From Ifrita kowaldi (Eukaryota; Chordata; Aves; Passeriformes; Cinclosomatidae): a stretch of DNA of 64,000 bases. Positions 35,495-47,855 of this stretch are shown here, in pieces. The notes beneath the pieces were generated by a model that did no database searches, was not told the origin of the DNA, and worked only from the letters and a program-made list of their open reading frames with translations. Positions within the stretch are counted from its first letter, which is position 1, and each line of letters begins with the position of its first letter. Where the stretch lies: positions 186,001 through 250,000 of the forward strand of contig VZRS01009544.1 in the NCBI GenBank assembly GCA_013398055.1, in the 5' to 3' direction. The position numbers were made by a program, and so were the translations under genes.

Positions 35495-38400
35495 AGAAGT
35501 CACTGATGGACTATTTATAATAGGCCTTTATAATTTTGATAGGTGCATCAAAACTCTTGATCATCATAGAAGCCTTTATCTCAACTCTGTGGATAAAACC
35601 TGTATATTTGAGTACTGTACTACAATATATGACAACATAATGCAGGGGCAAAAAAGCAAAGTGTGGGGGAAAAGACAAAAATCTATTCACATTGTCTTAC
35701 TTCACTTACACTCACATACCTGTAGCTCCATCCACCCAAGCACTGCAGTGTTCTGTGAACTCACACCATGCCTGCTGCACTCCTCTAGCTATTTGCAGTC
35801 TCTTGACATAAAGAGACTTAAAAAATGCCATTATCTTGGAACTTGGAATTACAGACGCTTTAATCTTATGGTTCTCATATCATCTGATCAAATGATCCTA
35901 ATCTTCTGAATTTTTGCAGCATTGCATGACCTTTAGCCACATGACTTTCATCACATTTGTCAAGAGGATAAAACCTCACATAACTTTGAAAATGTACACG
36001 TTTAAAAAGTTTTTGCTATTAGTATCCATGGATATCTGCTGGGATTCCCTGCAGTGCTTTCATGGGCTACAAGTCGGTTGTGATTGCTGTGAATGATGTA
36101 AAACTCTGTTCTTCTCATTCACCAGTCACTAACCTTTCTTTGCTGAAGTCCCAGGTCCACAAAATCTATACTTTTTTCACTAAAAAACCACTTTTTAGGA
36201 GTAAACTGATACTGTGTTGGTTAATGTTTGGCAGAAGTCCATTTCATTTTTATTCTTCAGTTCTAGAAACAATAGAACAATAGTGACTAATAGAAGAAAC
36301 CTCTTAATAGCAATCCAATGTATACACTAAATATGCTACTGTCAGTGAGAAATATTGAATATGTAGAATATGTACATACTTGTAAATGCTGTATATGTAA
36401 ATAAGTAAGTAAGCAGAGGTTAGAGTATTTTTCTTAAAAAAAAAAATAGGTTTTCTTTTTCTTGAAAAAAAACTTCTCTTCCAGAAAATAAGACAAGCTG
36501 CAGCCTACTATTGCACAGTGACCACCATGTAGCTCTTAACATTAGCTAGCAAGTTCTCCTATTAGTTAAAGCAAGAATTTTTCCAAGAGGCTCAGTTATG
36601 TTGTTCTCTTATACTAGTCTATTTTTGTTCCTTTAGGCAGTATATAGGAAACTCAGCTTCCCAAAAGGGCTGGAAGAAGCCTGGGAGTCCTGTCCTCACA
36701 CATAGAACTCCATACTTCAGCTCTTTTCTCCTTTTCCTTTAGCAGTAGCTTTCAAACAAAGGAAGAGGAGACACTACAATCAGTTAATATCTAAAACGTT
36801 TCTCCTTGATTGTAAACAGCCTTGGGTCTGCTGTGAAAGAAAACACAGCGCTGTTTGCTGGCATTAATAAAATTGTCCTTTATTAGAGATACCTGATCTA
36901 TATTGCAGAAACACAGAATGCTGGATGAGAGCCAGTGTCCTGGATCCAGTATTCCTTACAGTGAGTTTATCTTATTGTACCAATGTAATACACATTTCAC
37001 AATAAGAAAAACCTTGTCACCAACCACCCTCTTTTTCAGCATGACACAACTGTGTACAGTTACACAAAGGCATTCTAATTTCTGCCCTCTTGGAGGTAAA
37101 TTCCTGGCATCTGAGTGGGTGAATCTATGGCTCACAAAGTGCTGGGGTGATCAGCAGGAGCAACAGGTCTGCTCTTTGCTGGTCACTCAGCCAGCTTCTC
37201 TTGTGCCTGGTAATGCATTCCTATGGAAGAAGTTTCCACTGGAATGTACACTTCCTCAGTGAAATGCAGTTAGGAAAGGTTACTCCTTCCCTTAATTATT
37301 TCAGCTTTAGGCCGAATGTTCAGTGGGATGTATCCAGGCCTTGCTGACTCTGAAAGGCTCATGAGCCAGCCACAACTTTGAGGTGCATCTGTCTGCACTT
37401 ACAGGGAGGGTGCCAAAAATAGCAAAGGTTTAGATCTCTACAGCCAAGACTTCTGAAAACACAGACCAAAAAGCAGTAAGTTTTGTCATCACAATGAGTC
37501 AAATCCAACAGATGAAACAGATTACAATACAAGGTTAGAAAACAAAGCTGCCCTTTGGCATGCAGATCATTTTCACCGGCCTTCCCTCAGGCCAACAGCT
37601 TTCTCCTGATGCTGCAAAAAACACTGGGCAGCCTGTGTGGGATCCACTGGGAAGGTCTTCTTCCCACCACCTTTAAGATGTGTATCTGTTCCCTAAGCCT
37701 CTCAGAAAACTTCCAACATCTAAACACTACAGGCTCCCGCTGGCTGCCTTCCCTAATGCTCCATACTGACCATTCCATCTTCTGCTCCAGATGCGTGTGC
37801 CTAGATAGTCCAAGAGAAATCTCCCAGGAGCTACATCTGTCCCAGAGCGTAGCATCCAGACAAGGCAGCCAGGGGCCTTCTCCTGCTGCCCAGCCATTCT
37901 GTCTATCACACAACACCATGCAGTATATCATCATATCAACAGGTAGTAGGCACATCAAGTGAAAATTCCTGTGTCTCCTCCAGCAGTTTTTCTTATTTTG
38001 TCTTCAGATATTACAACACTGTTGACTGAAAAAAAAACCCAAAAACCTAAAACCAACCAACCAACCAAACAAACAAACAAACAAACAAAAAAAAACAACA
38101 AACCCAACCAAACAACCAACCAACCAACCAAAAATAAACCCAACCAAAAAAAACCCCAAAAGAAATCCCAGACAAAACCCGCCCCCAAACTTTCCTCTCT
38201 CCCCAGACTTTAACTTTCTCTTTACTTGCCTTTGTGGTGTACATTCACAGATACTCCTCTGATATCTCTAAACTCAGTTTAAAAGCTCAAGGTCCTTTTT
38301 TACAGTCATACACTTCTTCTATGATTTGCCACTTATATGTAAGAGTTTTGTTTTATCATATCTTGACATACGTACATCCTGACATAAATCAAAGTTTTTA

Positions 38401-41400
38401 TCTTTGCTGTTTCTGATAACCAACTCTTGCTTTCCTTACAATTATGTCTTTTAATTTACTCTACATTTCTAATGCTGTCTCTGGTCATAAATCCAAAGTC
38501 AATGTGGTCTTACAAAATGTATCTGTTCATGTCTGGGGATTCAGAAGATTATTTCTTTAAAATTTCATGACCAATTCCAAATGCTGCTAATAAACATGCA
38601 TACAGAACTGACCAACCTTCACATACAAGGGTGCTCCCTTGCTGCCTATTTGCCCCTAACTGCTTAACAGAGTAGTCTGGCAGACACATACAATCAAATG
38701 AACTTCCAGTATCTCTGACGTGCCGGTCTCAGGTGGCATCCTTCCTCTTCTGTGTCTCAGCTCTATGCACAGGAGCTGTGTAGGCCATGGCACTATGCAC
38801 TAACAAGCTCTTGAGAGTTGTTTTATAATTCACTCCAAAGCCTGCACTGGAGCGCAGCTTATTACCACAACAAAACTGTGTTTGGACTTGACTGATTACA
38901 CAGTCTGTTCTGAACCCCTTTAGTGCCCAGGAATGATGATCATCCCTGCTATTTAAAGTTGTATGACAAATATGTCAGTGGAAGTTAAGGACTCTTCAAT
39001 TCACTCTGTGATACTCTCATTCATCTTTAATGTCACAGGGGCTTTTATATTTTGCATAGAAGCTCATGTTACATCTCCATGAGACCTTGAGCATGCCCCT
39101 TGCTTTTTTGGCAAAGGATTTGTAAACTTAGGACACGATTCATGTAAAATGTGTCTGTCTATAATTAAAGGAATGGTCCATGTTTCCCAGACTGGCACTT
39201 CTGATGCACTTCTGGTTATCCTGTATCTCCTGAAAGCAGTTGAAGCACATACTTGAGAAAGGCTGGATTCGGGAGCAGCTCTTCTGGAAAGAGACAGAAG
39301 TTTTGGTCATTCCTAAACTGAAAGGATCATCTATGCTCTGTTGTTGAAAAAATTAGAAAAATCCCATTCTGATGCAGAAATGGGGATCTGCAAAGTACAT
39401 GATGAAAAAAATCCTTTTCATATGGTTCAGATGACAGGAATTTAGCTGAAGTGTTTTGTCCAGTTAAAGTTGCTGCAGTTTGATAAAACTCTGGATCAAT
39501 TAGGGAGAGTCCAAATGAGAACAAAGAGAAAGTCTTGAAAAGGGTAACCTAGGGGTAAAAAAATCGAAATATTCTGGAAAAATTATTGAAGTGCAAAACC
39601 GAAATAAGGCCCTTTCTTTGGGATGATTTCTGTTCATCTGCTCTGTCTTACCAATAAAATCTTAAGGTCATCCAGTGCAGACTGCATATTTTAAAGTGTT
39701 TCCACAACTCACTAATTTTCTAAATACTTTAGAATAAATGATAGGATGTAAGAATTTAGCTTTCTTCCTTACTTTATGCTATCCTTAGTAATGGATCTAG
39801 TAACAGCTAGTAATCTCACTAACAGCTGACTTCAAAAAAGACACTCTTCTTCAGATTCTGCTCTGGATTCAAGAAGGATGACCTCAATAATTAATCTTCC
39901 ACTGCTGTTCTTTTCTTTGTAAATAAAATTCCGCCAGCTGCTACATTTGCACTCCTTGAAAAGTGAAGATGTCACGCTTCAAGTATTTTGGTGGTTATTG
40001 CTTGTTTTTTTTATGGCTTTGTCACTAGCCTGTTATTATGTGAGGTTTTATCCAGATATGGTGTTTGTATCAAACCAGTAAGAAGTATCCATGGTGCCAG
40101 GGTGCCGAGCTTACGTAAACAGAAATAATGTAATTTTAACGCATGGAATCTTAATTATGGAGGATTCTGGACACTTCTCAGTAGAGAGGGTCAGTAGATC
40201 TGGGTCAATGAACATCACTGATATCCAGAGGGTAGAAAGAGCCATTTTTAAACATGCTGTTTTCCAAAAATGCTTTTGAGCTAGTAGGTCATCCAAGATT
40301 TCCAGACCCTTGCAAACAAGGAAGTTTTTAGTTTAGGCTTTAAATACATTCTATTGCCTTGACCCCACACAATGTATGGGCAATAAATAGGAGGATTTCA
40401 AATCAGGGGAACGAATGAAGTGTGTTAACCACCTCTTGTATATTCTGCTCCAACACTGTGCCCATGTTGACCCATCACATGTTTCTTTTTTCCTCCCATT
40501 CACTAATTTTCAGTGCTACCAGTCTAAGAGCATGAGCTATGGATATGATCTGTTTAAAGGGTTTCTGTTAGTGCCTGAATAATTATGAAGAAAAACCCTT
40601 CCCTGAGATCAGTGACTACTCAGAACATATAGCAAATTTGAGTATAAGCCTAAAAATCTGTTAAGGTCAATTATTCAACAGAAATGTAAATGACAATTTA
40701 GGGGCCTATGAAAAGAAGGGAAAGTTCAATGCTACAAAATATCACAAGCTGACAACAATTAAAAAGAAAAAATGCACAACATGTCTTCCTTCTAGGATAT
40801 TTCACTTCTAATCTAAGCCAATGACAGTGTCTAAAGACAATGTCTTTTAACAACTTAGTTCCTAGAAAAAGTACAGCAGTTTACATGTCCATAAGCCAAA
40901 AAAATTCAGAGTAGGGTTTACCCTAACCAGTGTTAATGTAGCTCTGTCTTTGTGGAATTTTTGTTTATCTGTAGGAAGTAATACTGTAGTGGATATTAGT
41001 AATGTTGGCAGTGTAAACCGCCATTAGGGAAATGATAAAAATTATTCCAAAAGCTAAACATTTTTAGAAATGCTTCAGTTGCCCTGCTGTTTTCATTACT
41101 CTTTTTCCCCTTGAAGTTTTTATTCAGCTGTTCCAGTCTCTGCTCATCACCCAGCGGTCTTTCTTGTTTTACACTCAGACAAGGATTCTCCAAAAAGTCT
41201 CATGCTAAAACCATGAAAAACATTTTTTAAAAAGCTGAACTGAAACCCCTGGGCTCTCATTTATAGGTGTGGATGTGGCCCCAGAAGATGGTCAAGGCAA
41301 TTAAGGCTTATTGCTGTCCTCAGATCCTAACAATAATAGAAATTAAGTCACCACAAAACTGTAGTTAAGATCCTATTGTGGAAAGAAAATTGGTTAGACA

Positions 41401-41409
41401 AGAGGAAGC
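35495..41409. other. AT-rich sequence, no gene identified
   Basis: The one compositional exception is 37550-37965, which is less AT-rich and open on both strands (135 codons plus, 123 codons minus). Immediately after it come CAAC/CAAA simple repeats at 38048-38170. No exon, RNA gene or mobile element is recognised elsewhere here. Confidence 0.5.
38048..38170 (+). repeat. (CCAA/CAAA)n simple repeat
   Basis: About 120 bases of CCAA, CAAA and CCCAACC words, almost free of T and G. The long open frames across it on both strands arise from the low complexity. Confidence 0.95.
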
Positions 41410-42033
41410 AGTGTTTCAGTAGCAGTGTCCCTTGGGATGTGCTCTTTGGAGTGGCTTAATTCACATCTTTATCAGTGATCTGATGAGAGGAACATGGTTA
41501 TACAACAACATAATGAAATCTTCAAGTCTAGCAATGATACTAAGACCTTTCACCTACTAAAATGCTCAGTGTGTGGGCAAAATGTGGTGAGTGAGTTTCA
41601 GTATGGAAAAACAAAAGGTGATACATTTAAGTACAGGGCTTTGGGGGTTGTATCACCTCAATTGTGAGGAAAGGCTGAGGGAGCTGGGCCTGTTTAGCCT
41701 GGAGAAAACTGAGAGGGGATCTTATCAATGCATACAAGCATCTGAAGAGAGTGTGTCAAGAGGATGGAGACAGGCTGTGCGTGAGCAATAGGACAAGAGG
41801 CAAGAGGGAAAAAATGGAACACAGGAAGTTCCACCTGAATATGAGGAAGAACTTCTTTACCATGCAAGTGATTGAGCACTGGAACAGGTTGCCTGGAGAC
41901 GCTGTGGAGTCTCCTCTGGAGACATTCAAAAGCCATCTGGGCACAATTCTGTGCAAGGTGCTCTGTGGTAACCTGCTTGAGAAGGGATGTTGGACTCGGT
42001 GACCTCCAACCTTACCATTCTGCAATTCTGTAA
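41410..42033 (+). mobile_element. CR1 LINE, 3' portion with intact tail
   Basis: Sense CR1: CCTTTGGGATG-like and TTTATCAGTGATCTGATGAG blocks come first, then after an internal deletion near 41655 the C-terminal ORF2 blocks. The translation shows ERLRELGLFSLEK (41660-41705) and, in another frame, KFHLNMRKNFFT, EHWNRLPGDAV and LETFKSHL (41810-41940). The 3' end reads CTCCAACC...CATTCTGCAATTCTGTAAC, a CR1 octamer tail. The frame switch near 41740 shows it is not functional. Confidence 0.93.
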
Positions 42034-42299
42034 CTCCTTGAAGTACAAATTATTTATATCATGTGTACAGATGCAGTTTTCAGGTCTAAATTCAGCAACT
42101 CAATGTGCAACTCAAACATTTGGAGTCAGCCCTCTGAAATCGGCTTAGTGTGCAGAAGCAGCCTGAAGAGAAGCACTGGAGTGTACTGTGTCATCAGAAA
42201 GGGCATGGAGAACAATTTCATGGGCATCATTTTGCCAGTGCTGAAAACTTTGTTGCACCTGCATTTGGTGTAAGGTGTGTAGTCCTGGTCTTCACCTCT
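42034..42299. other. Short spacer between two CR1 copies
   Basis: About 270 bases with no recognised feature. Confidence 0.45.
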
Positions 42300-42715
42300 A
42301 CAGGGAGCAGGGGATAAATAAAGTGCAGAGGAAGGCTCTTAAAATTATCAGGAGGATGAAGTAGCTGCCATACAGTAGGAAACTAAAAGCACTGGAACAT
42401 TTAAGTTTGGAAAGTAAGAGGCTGAATGATATATTAATGAGGTTTACAAAGTGGTTAGAAAGAACACAAAACATTTTTCAGCACAGTCCACAAAACTGTA
42501 ACAGCAGGCAGTGGCTGAATTAGCAGGAGGTTAGTATGAAACAGCTCAGAAATGAAGTACATTTTTTACACAAATGGTAGTGAACTTCTGGAAATTTTTG
42601 TCACAGGAGTTTGTGAAGGCAGGAAGTATCAGCAGGCTTAAAAAGGTATTAAACAAATTTAAGGGCAGCAGATCTACAAACAGATACTCTGGGACTACAA
42701 ATTGTTCTGAGTAGG
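42300..42715 (+). mobile_element. Ancient CR1 LINE, ORF2 C-terminal region
   Basis: It matches an old CR1 group shared with other reptiles: AGTGCAGAGGAAGGCTC, GAAAGTAAGAGGCTGAATG, GAGGTTTACAAAGTGG, then ACTTCTGGAAATTTTTGTC, AGGAGTTTGTGAAGGCAGG and GTATCAGCAGGCTTAAAAAG. It is heavily diverged and frame-broken. Confidence 0.75.
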
Positions 42716-43149
42716 AAGTGGTTCATTCTCTAATGTTCAGTATGGTATTCTGATTGTTTGTCCTTGAGGCATTGTTGTTGGACAGGCTTTTGTAACTGGC
42801 AGTCTAACAGTTATCTGCAGTTTATCTACATTTACTCAAACTACTCTCTTTGTTAATGCCAGCATGAGTAAGGAGCAGAAATCACAACCAGCTTTACAAA
42901 GCAACAGAGGGTGGAGGGTTTGGAAGCCAAGCAGGCAATCTAAAACAGCACAGAGAAGACCACCAAGCAGATTATTTAGCCTCCCACCTCCAACAATCTC
43001 TGAACTGCTGCATACACATTGTATGTACCTGGATCTGTTGCCCATCTTACCTCACAACAGACTCTTCCAATTAGTATGGTTCAGTATGATATTTGTCTCA
43101 GGAAATTCCTTGAGGTGAAGTAGTTGGAGGTCAGAAGAGTATTTGGGAG

Positions 43150-43240
43150 AAATACCTCCCATGGTTGCCCTCTAGGATTCCCCGTGCTCTTGTAAAAGGA
43201 TATTGGTCTGAGTCAGCATGGCTGTTCCTACTCTGACCAG
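43150..43240 (+). mobile_element. Ancient CR1 LINE, 3' end
   Basis: AGGATATTGGTCTGAGTCAG followed by CATGGCTGTTCCTACTC is the characteristic 3' end of ancient CR1 copies. It is probably the tail of the copy at 42300-42715, separated by about 430 bases of unrecognised sequence that may be an insertion. Confidence 0.65.
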
Positions 43241-46200
43241 TGCTCCTGCCATGTATTGACTGCATGAACGGAACGTACTAACATTAAATCTGAAATTAAA
43301 TCTACTTACCTGTTAAAGCCAGACAATAGCTGGTTTAATTCTTTTGCACCAGTCAGCTCAACCAGTTGGAGGCCTTACGAATTTAACATTTGGAAACAAC
43401 ATATGGAAGGCAATGAGCTTCATGTACAAACCTCATTGACTGTCTGTCACCAAACAAAATTTGGTCACTTTCTGGAGGTTCTATGGTAGTTTAAAAATTT
43501 CAATGGTTATTCTGTTAATTGTTATTTTGATCCTCCAAGGGTCACATTCTATGACTTGTTTCTGGGTTGTTAATTTTAGTATATTTTAAATTGGCCCATT
43601 TTTCATCTGAATGTCATTGTGCTTAGATAACATGCTGGATATGGCATTTTGTAGCTAATTAAGATCCATTGAAATATTTTCCTTTAAATTACACAGTTAA
43701 ATAACTTGAAGACTATGTAATTAATAGACACTCTCTATAATTGCATTATTTCACTTTAGTTTTACATAAAGCCCCACTATTTCAGAAACCAGGTCTTGGC
43801 AAAGTTTAAGAAAGGAGAAGTGCTAACTCAACATACTGATGGAGCACCAAAGCCTGGAGATACTACGTGATTTCCTTGAAGCTGCTCAGGGAGCAGCAGA
43901 GGAACCAAATTAGTGATAGATCTCTTGGATTCTGAATCACAACCACAACATAGCCCTCCCTCTTCTCACTATTCCTACTCAAGCAACAGCTTCCTATACT
44001 GATCTTCTGCAACTACATTTCCAGGGAAACCCAAGGGAATCTATCTTTTTGGACCTTCCTTCTGTGTGTAAGTATGCTGGCAGCTGGGTGGCCGAGTCAC
44101 AGATGCCAAACATCTGACTGGGTGAGGCTAAGCAGTAGCCAGAGAGCGAGGCTGCCAAGCTGCTCCCTGCAGACAAGGATCAGAGCCTGCACGTAGCCAG
44201 CAAATGTCCAAATGAGGACGTTAACAGAGAAACATCTCTAGCAGCAGTCCTGTGTTTTGGCTCCTCCTTGGCCTTACGCCACCACAATAACCCATCATGG
44301 TAAACCAAATTTGGAACAAGAAAAAAACTCTGGACATAGAGTTCATACATACAAAAATGCAGTTCACCCAAAAGAGTATTTTCCAGACTTCCTCTGAGGT
44401 CGATGCAACGTTTGCTTACTCTGAGCAATATTGTTCCCAACAATACAGGCATTGTTTGAAAAATACAGACCCAGACTGAACAATTGCTCTTAATGCAAGC
44501 CCTTAAACTCATCAGCCAGAGAGGCTAGCAGAGTTAATGAAACTGGAAAACTCTGCCATCTTGGACTCTTTGCTTAGAAGTGAAATGAAGTGCCAAAAGA
44601 AGCATTCCCAGGAGCTAAATTTCATCCAGTACCCCAGAACTGTTCTGTTCAGGAGAGAAGGGGCTGAAAGCAATAACCTGAAATACAGCTTGTAGGTTGC
44701 TGGAGAATGTTTCCCTTCTTTGCTTGTAAAGATGGCCATTTGGGGAAAGCAGCTTCCGAAATGTAACTCAGGCCTTTGGACATAATCCCAGGGCTTCTGG
44801 CCTTTGTGAAGGGATTACACAAACTTCAGAGGGACTTCTGAGACCTTGTGAGCCATCTCTCTCTGACACAGGGGCTTGAACTTTTTTCCCCACTCACCTG
44901 GTTTTCTCCAGTCCATTATCTTTCCAAGTCAGGGCACATGCTGTGGGATACATTAGATATTAACCAACTAACATTAACATATTCTTCTTTGTGTCTAATC
45001 TCTAGATCTCAGGTGATTTCAAGTCCAGATAATGTCATTAGGAACAAAGCCAATACTCATAGCAAATTTTTGCCAAGAAGCCTGGAAAATCTGAGCCAGG
45101 ATAGAGAAAACCATTTGTCCCTTCTTCTCTCATGACTGTCTCTCTATTCTGCTCATGGATCTTCACACAAACAGATCATATGTTTCCGAAGTGTGCACAG
45201 GTTTTACTTAAAGATTTAAATGTGAGAAATTGCACTTCCTTAGTTGCAACATTTTAATAGTTACCTTTGCAGTCAGTAGTTTCATCTGGTTTCCTTGGGT
45301 TTGATTTCCAACTGCTGGACCTTTTGTTTTCTATTTTAAGATGCTTTATTTTTTAAGCAAATTAAATTGATCTTCCCATGGAGAAGTGTGGAAAACTATT
45401 GTAAGAAATGATGGAACATGAACATAAGGTTAGATACTGGGTAATGTGCTTTAACTTGTAGTAGGTGACCTGAACAATAATACTGTGAGCTGCCTCTAGG
45501 TTATCACATACATAACTATTCAAAACAGTAGTGCTACATAGTGATGGCATGGCAGTATGTGCAGCTTTGTATTGCTTTTGAGGTGAACATTAGATCAGAA
45601 AATCAGGGAGACAATATTTCTTTTTAAAAGCAGAGTGTAGAGTACCATGCAAATGGTGAACTATAACTCCGGATAGTCAGACGTTATCCTTGACTGCATT
45701 TTGAAAAACACATCCTGTGATAATTTTGTGTTTGAACAATAACAATGTTTTTACAAACATTTCTTAGCTCAGCAAATCAAATCTTTTGTTAATTGTCTGT
45801 TGTTAGTTATAAAATAGAAGGACATTTTAGTGAGTATGTATATGCACGTATAGATTTGTATAAAAAATACAGCATGCGTGTGTCTGTGTCACTTCTATCT
45901 CACCTTTTCCAAAGAGCTTGTGCCCTATCCGCCACAGCCTGATTAAATACGTATTAATAACAGATGCTAGATTCCTCTCCCTTTCCTGCACGCATGATAA
46001 TCTTTCATTTCTCTCCTGCATGGGGCCCAGGATGGGACCTCATCCCCTGACACTTGGAGGAGTGTCTCGTGACTATTTTATTACTGCTAATCTTTAGTGA
46101 TTATTTCCTTCACAGTGATGTCAGTCATGTTCAGAACCCTTGTGCACTACACAGAAAATTTGTATAAAGGAAGAGACAATAGTTAGATCTATATAGATGG

Positions 46201-47679
46201 ACAGTACTTAGCCTGACAGGCAACTCTCCCAGCACAACACCAACTAATTCTGAGCCTCTCAGGTACTATAGAAGAGGCAGATGCTAAAACATCTCTGTGG
46301 TTGTTGAATTTATTAATGCATATGAAGAGGTTTCTCTCTCATCAGAAGACCAACTTGGAAAAATGCATGAAGATGCTTCTCATAAATATGTGATAGGAGG
46401 ATGGTACTGTACACTAGCAATAAATAGATGATACAACAGCTTCTCAGTGCAGTTGAAGAGGACAAGGAAAATAACACTTGCAGAAGCATTCCTAGCTAGG
46501 AGCCAAAGTGTTTGGTATGCCATTTTTAGGTCAGGTGCTAAAATACTATACTATGCTAATATGAGGCCAAAATAAAATCACAAAGGAGGAAGTCTAACCT
46601 TTTTATTTATTTTATTAGATATCCTGAATAATTGTTCTATATGGCTTAAATTTCTCTTATGAAAACAGTTTAGTCAATGGATCCTTTATTCCAGCTTACA
46701 TGATTTCCCAGCTACACATCCACCCCTCCAGGAGCTGACAGATTTTGCTGGTGGGCAGACTAGAGACAAGGGGCAGCAAGAACTGAGAAGGGATGTCTGC
46801 TGTGTCTTTTCACTCGGAAGGACATCAGTGCATTACTTAGTTGCACCTGAGGCAGCAGTTCCTCAAAGCAGTTTACCCAGCTGTAGAGTTGGAGGACTTC
46901 TGCCGAAGAATGCAGCGGAGAAAACAGAGAAGTGAGTGGAGCTCATGGTGAGGGCTGAGTCCTGTCTCATCTCCCTACATAGACACAGCCTTGTTGCAAG
47001 CTAAGGAGGAACATCTGATGGAGTTCTACAAACTAGTGCAAGAAGCTTCAAAGCAGCCTCATAGAAGTTCTATCCTGCAGCTGTCAGCAGAGTTAATCAT
47101 TACTTGAAAAAAACTAATGTACTGAGCAGAGCAGAATTTTGAACACACAAAACTAAGACTCAGGCTACTTGCCTATGTGCTGTGATTTATATCAAAAATG
47201 GGGAGTAAAAACCCAGAACCTTTCATGATGCTCTGTCTTGAGTCTTACAAGCTAAAAGTAGCCATAGGGTTGTGCTGGAGATGACCCAGATTTGCCAGGA
47301 ATATCGTACCTATTTAATTCTTTGGGTTTAGGTAGAAAAAAAGAAGGTGCAAGGAGCTGTCAAATAGCACCTGCTCTGCATGCATTAGTGTTCACATGTA
47401 CAAAAAACCCTAAAACCCTGATGCGAGAACAGAGACATCCTAAGCTTAGACTAGCTGGATTTGGTACACACATCCTAAGGCTCTTTATCACTGTGTGGTC
47501 CTGCTTATTCTTTTACTTGCTGGCAGGAGAAGAAAGGTCAATGGAAATCCTTAAACTGCCTACATGACAGATTAAACAGTCTGGTCACAGTAGCACTAAG
47601 AAACTTGCTTGCAGACAAGGCTGAGCAGGAAAGCAGGACTTTGCTTGCAGGAAAGCAGGACTTTGCTTGCATCATATCA
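43241..47679. other. AT-rich sequence, no gene identified
   Basis: A 22-bp tandem pair is at 47626-47647 and 47648-47669 (unit starting CAGGAAAGCAGGACTTTGC). No gene or mobile element is recognised. The 110-codon minus-strand frame at 44180-44512 has no known motif. Confidence 0.5.
47626..47669. repeat. 22-bp tandem duplication, two identical units
   Basis: Units at 47626-47647 and 47648-47669 are identical, so the duplication is probably recent. Confidence 0.92.
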
Positions 47680-47855
47680 TCATTAATATCTACAGTGGTA
47701 TAGACAAAAGCCAGACATCCAAAGATTGCCTACATTTCCTTCAGGCAATCCACTCCAGATGCTGTCAAGTGACTTCTAGCAGTGCCCTGCTTAGAAAGAG
47801 GGATTAGCTGGATGATCCCTGCAAGGGCACTAACTCATTCCAACCTAAAAAATGC
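47680..47855 (+). mobile_element. Possible CR1 3' end, very diverged
   Basis: TTAGAAAGAGGGATTAGCTG followed by GATGATCCCTGC...CATTCCAACCTAAAA resembles the last bases before a CR1 tail. The upstream part is weak and no octamer tail is present. Confidence 0.45.

Noticed and set aside
38048..38170. Regularly spaced CCAA/CAAA units that could suggest a repeat array
   Set aside because: The units are 4 bases with no unique spacers, so it is a simple repeat, not a CRISPR or minisatellite array.
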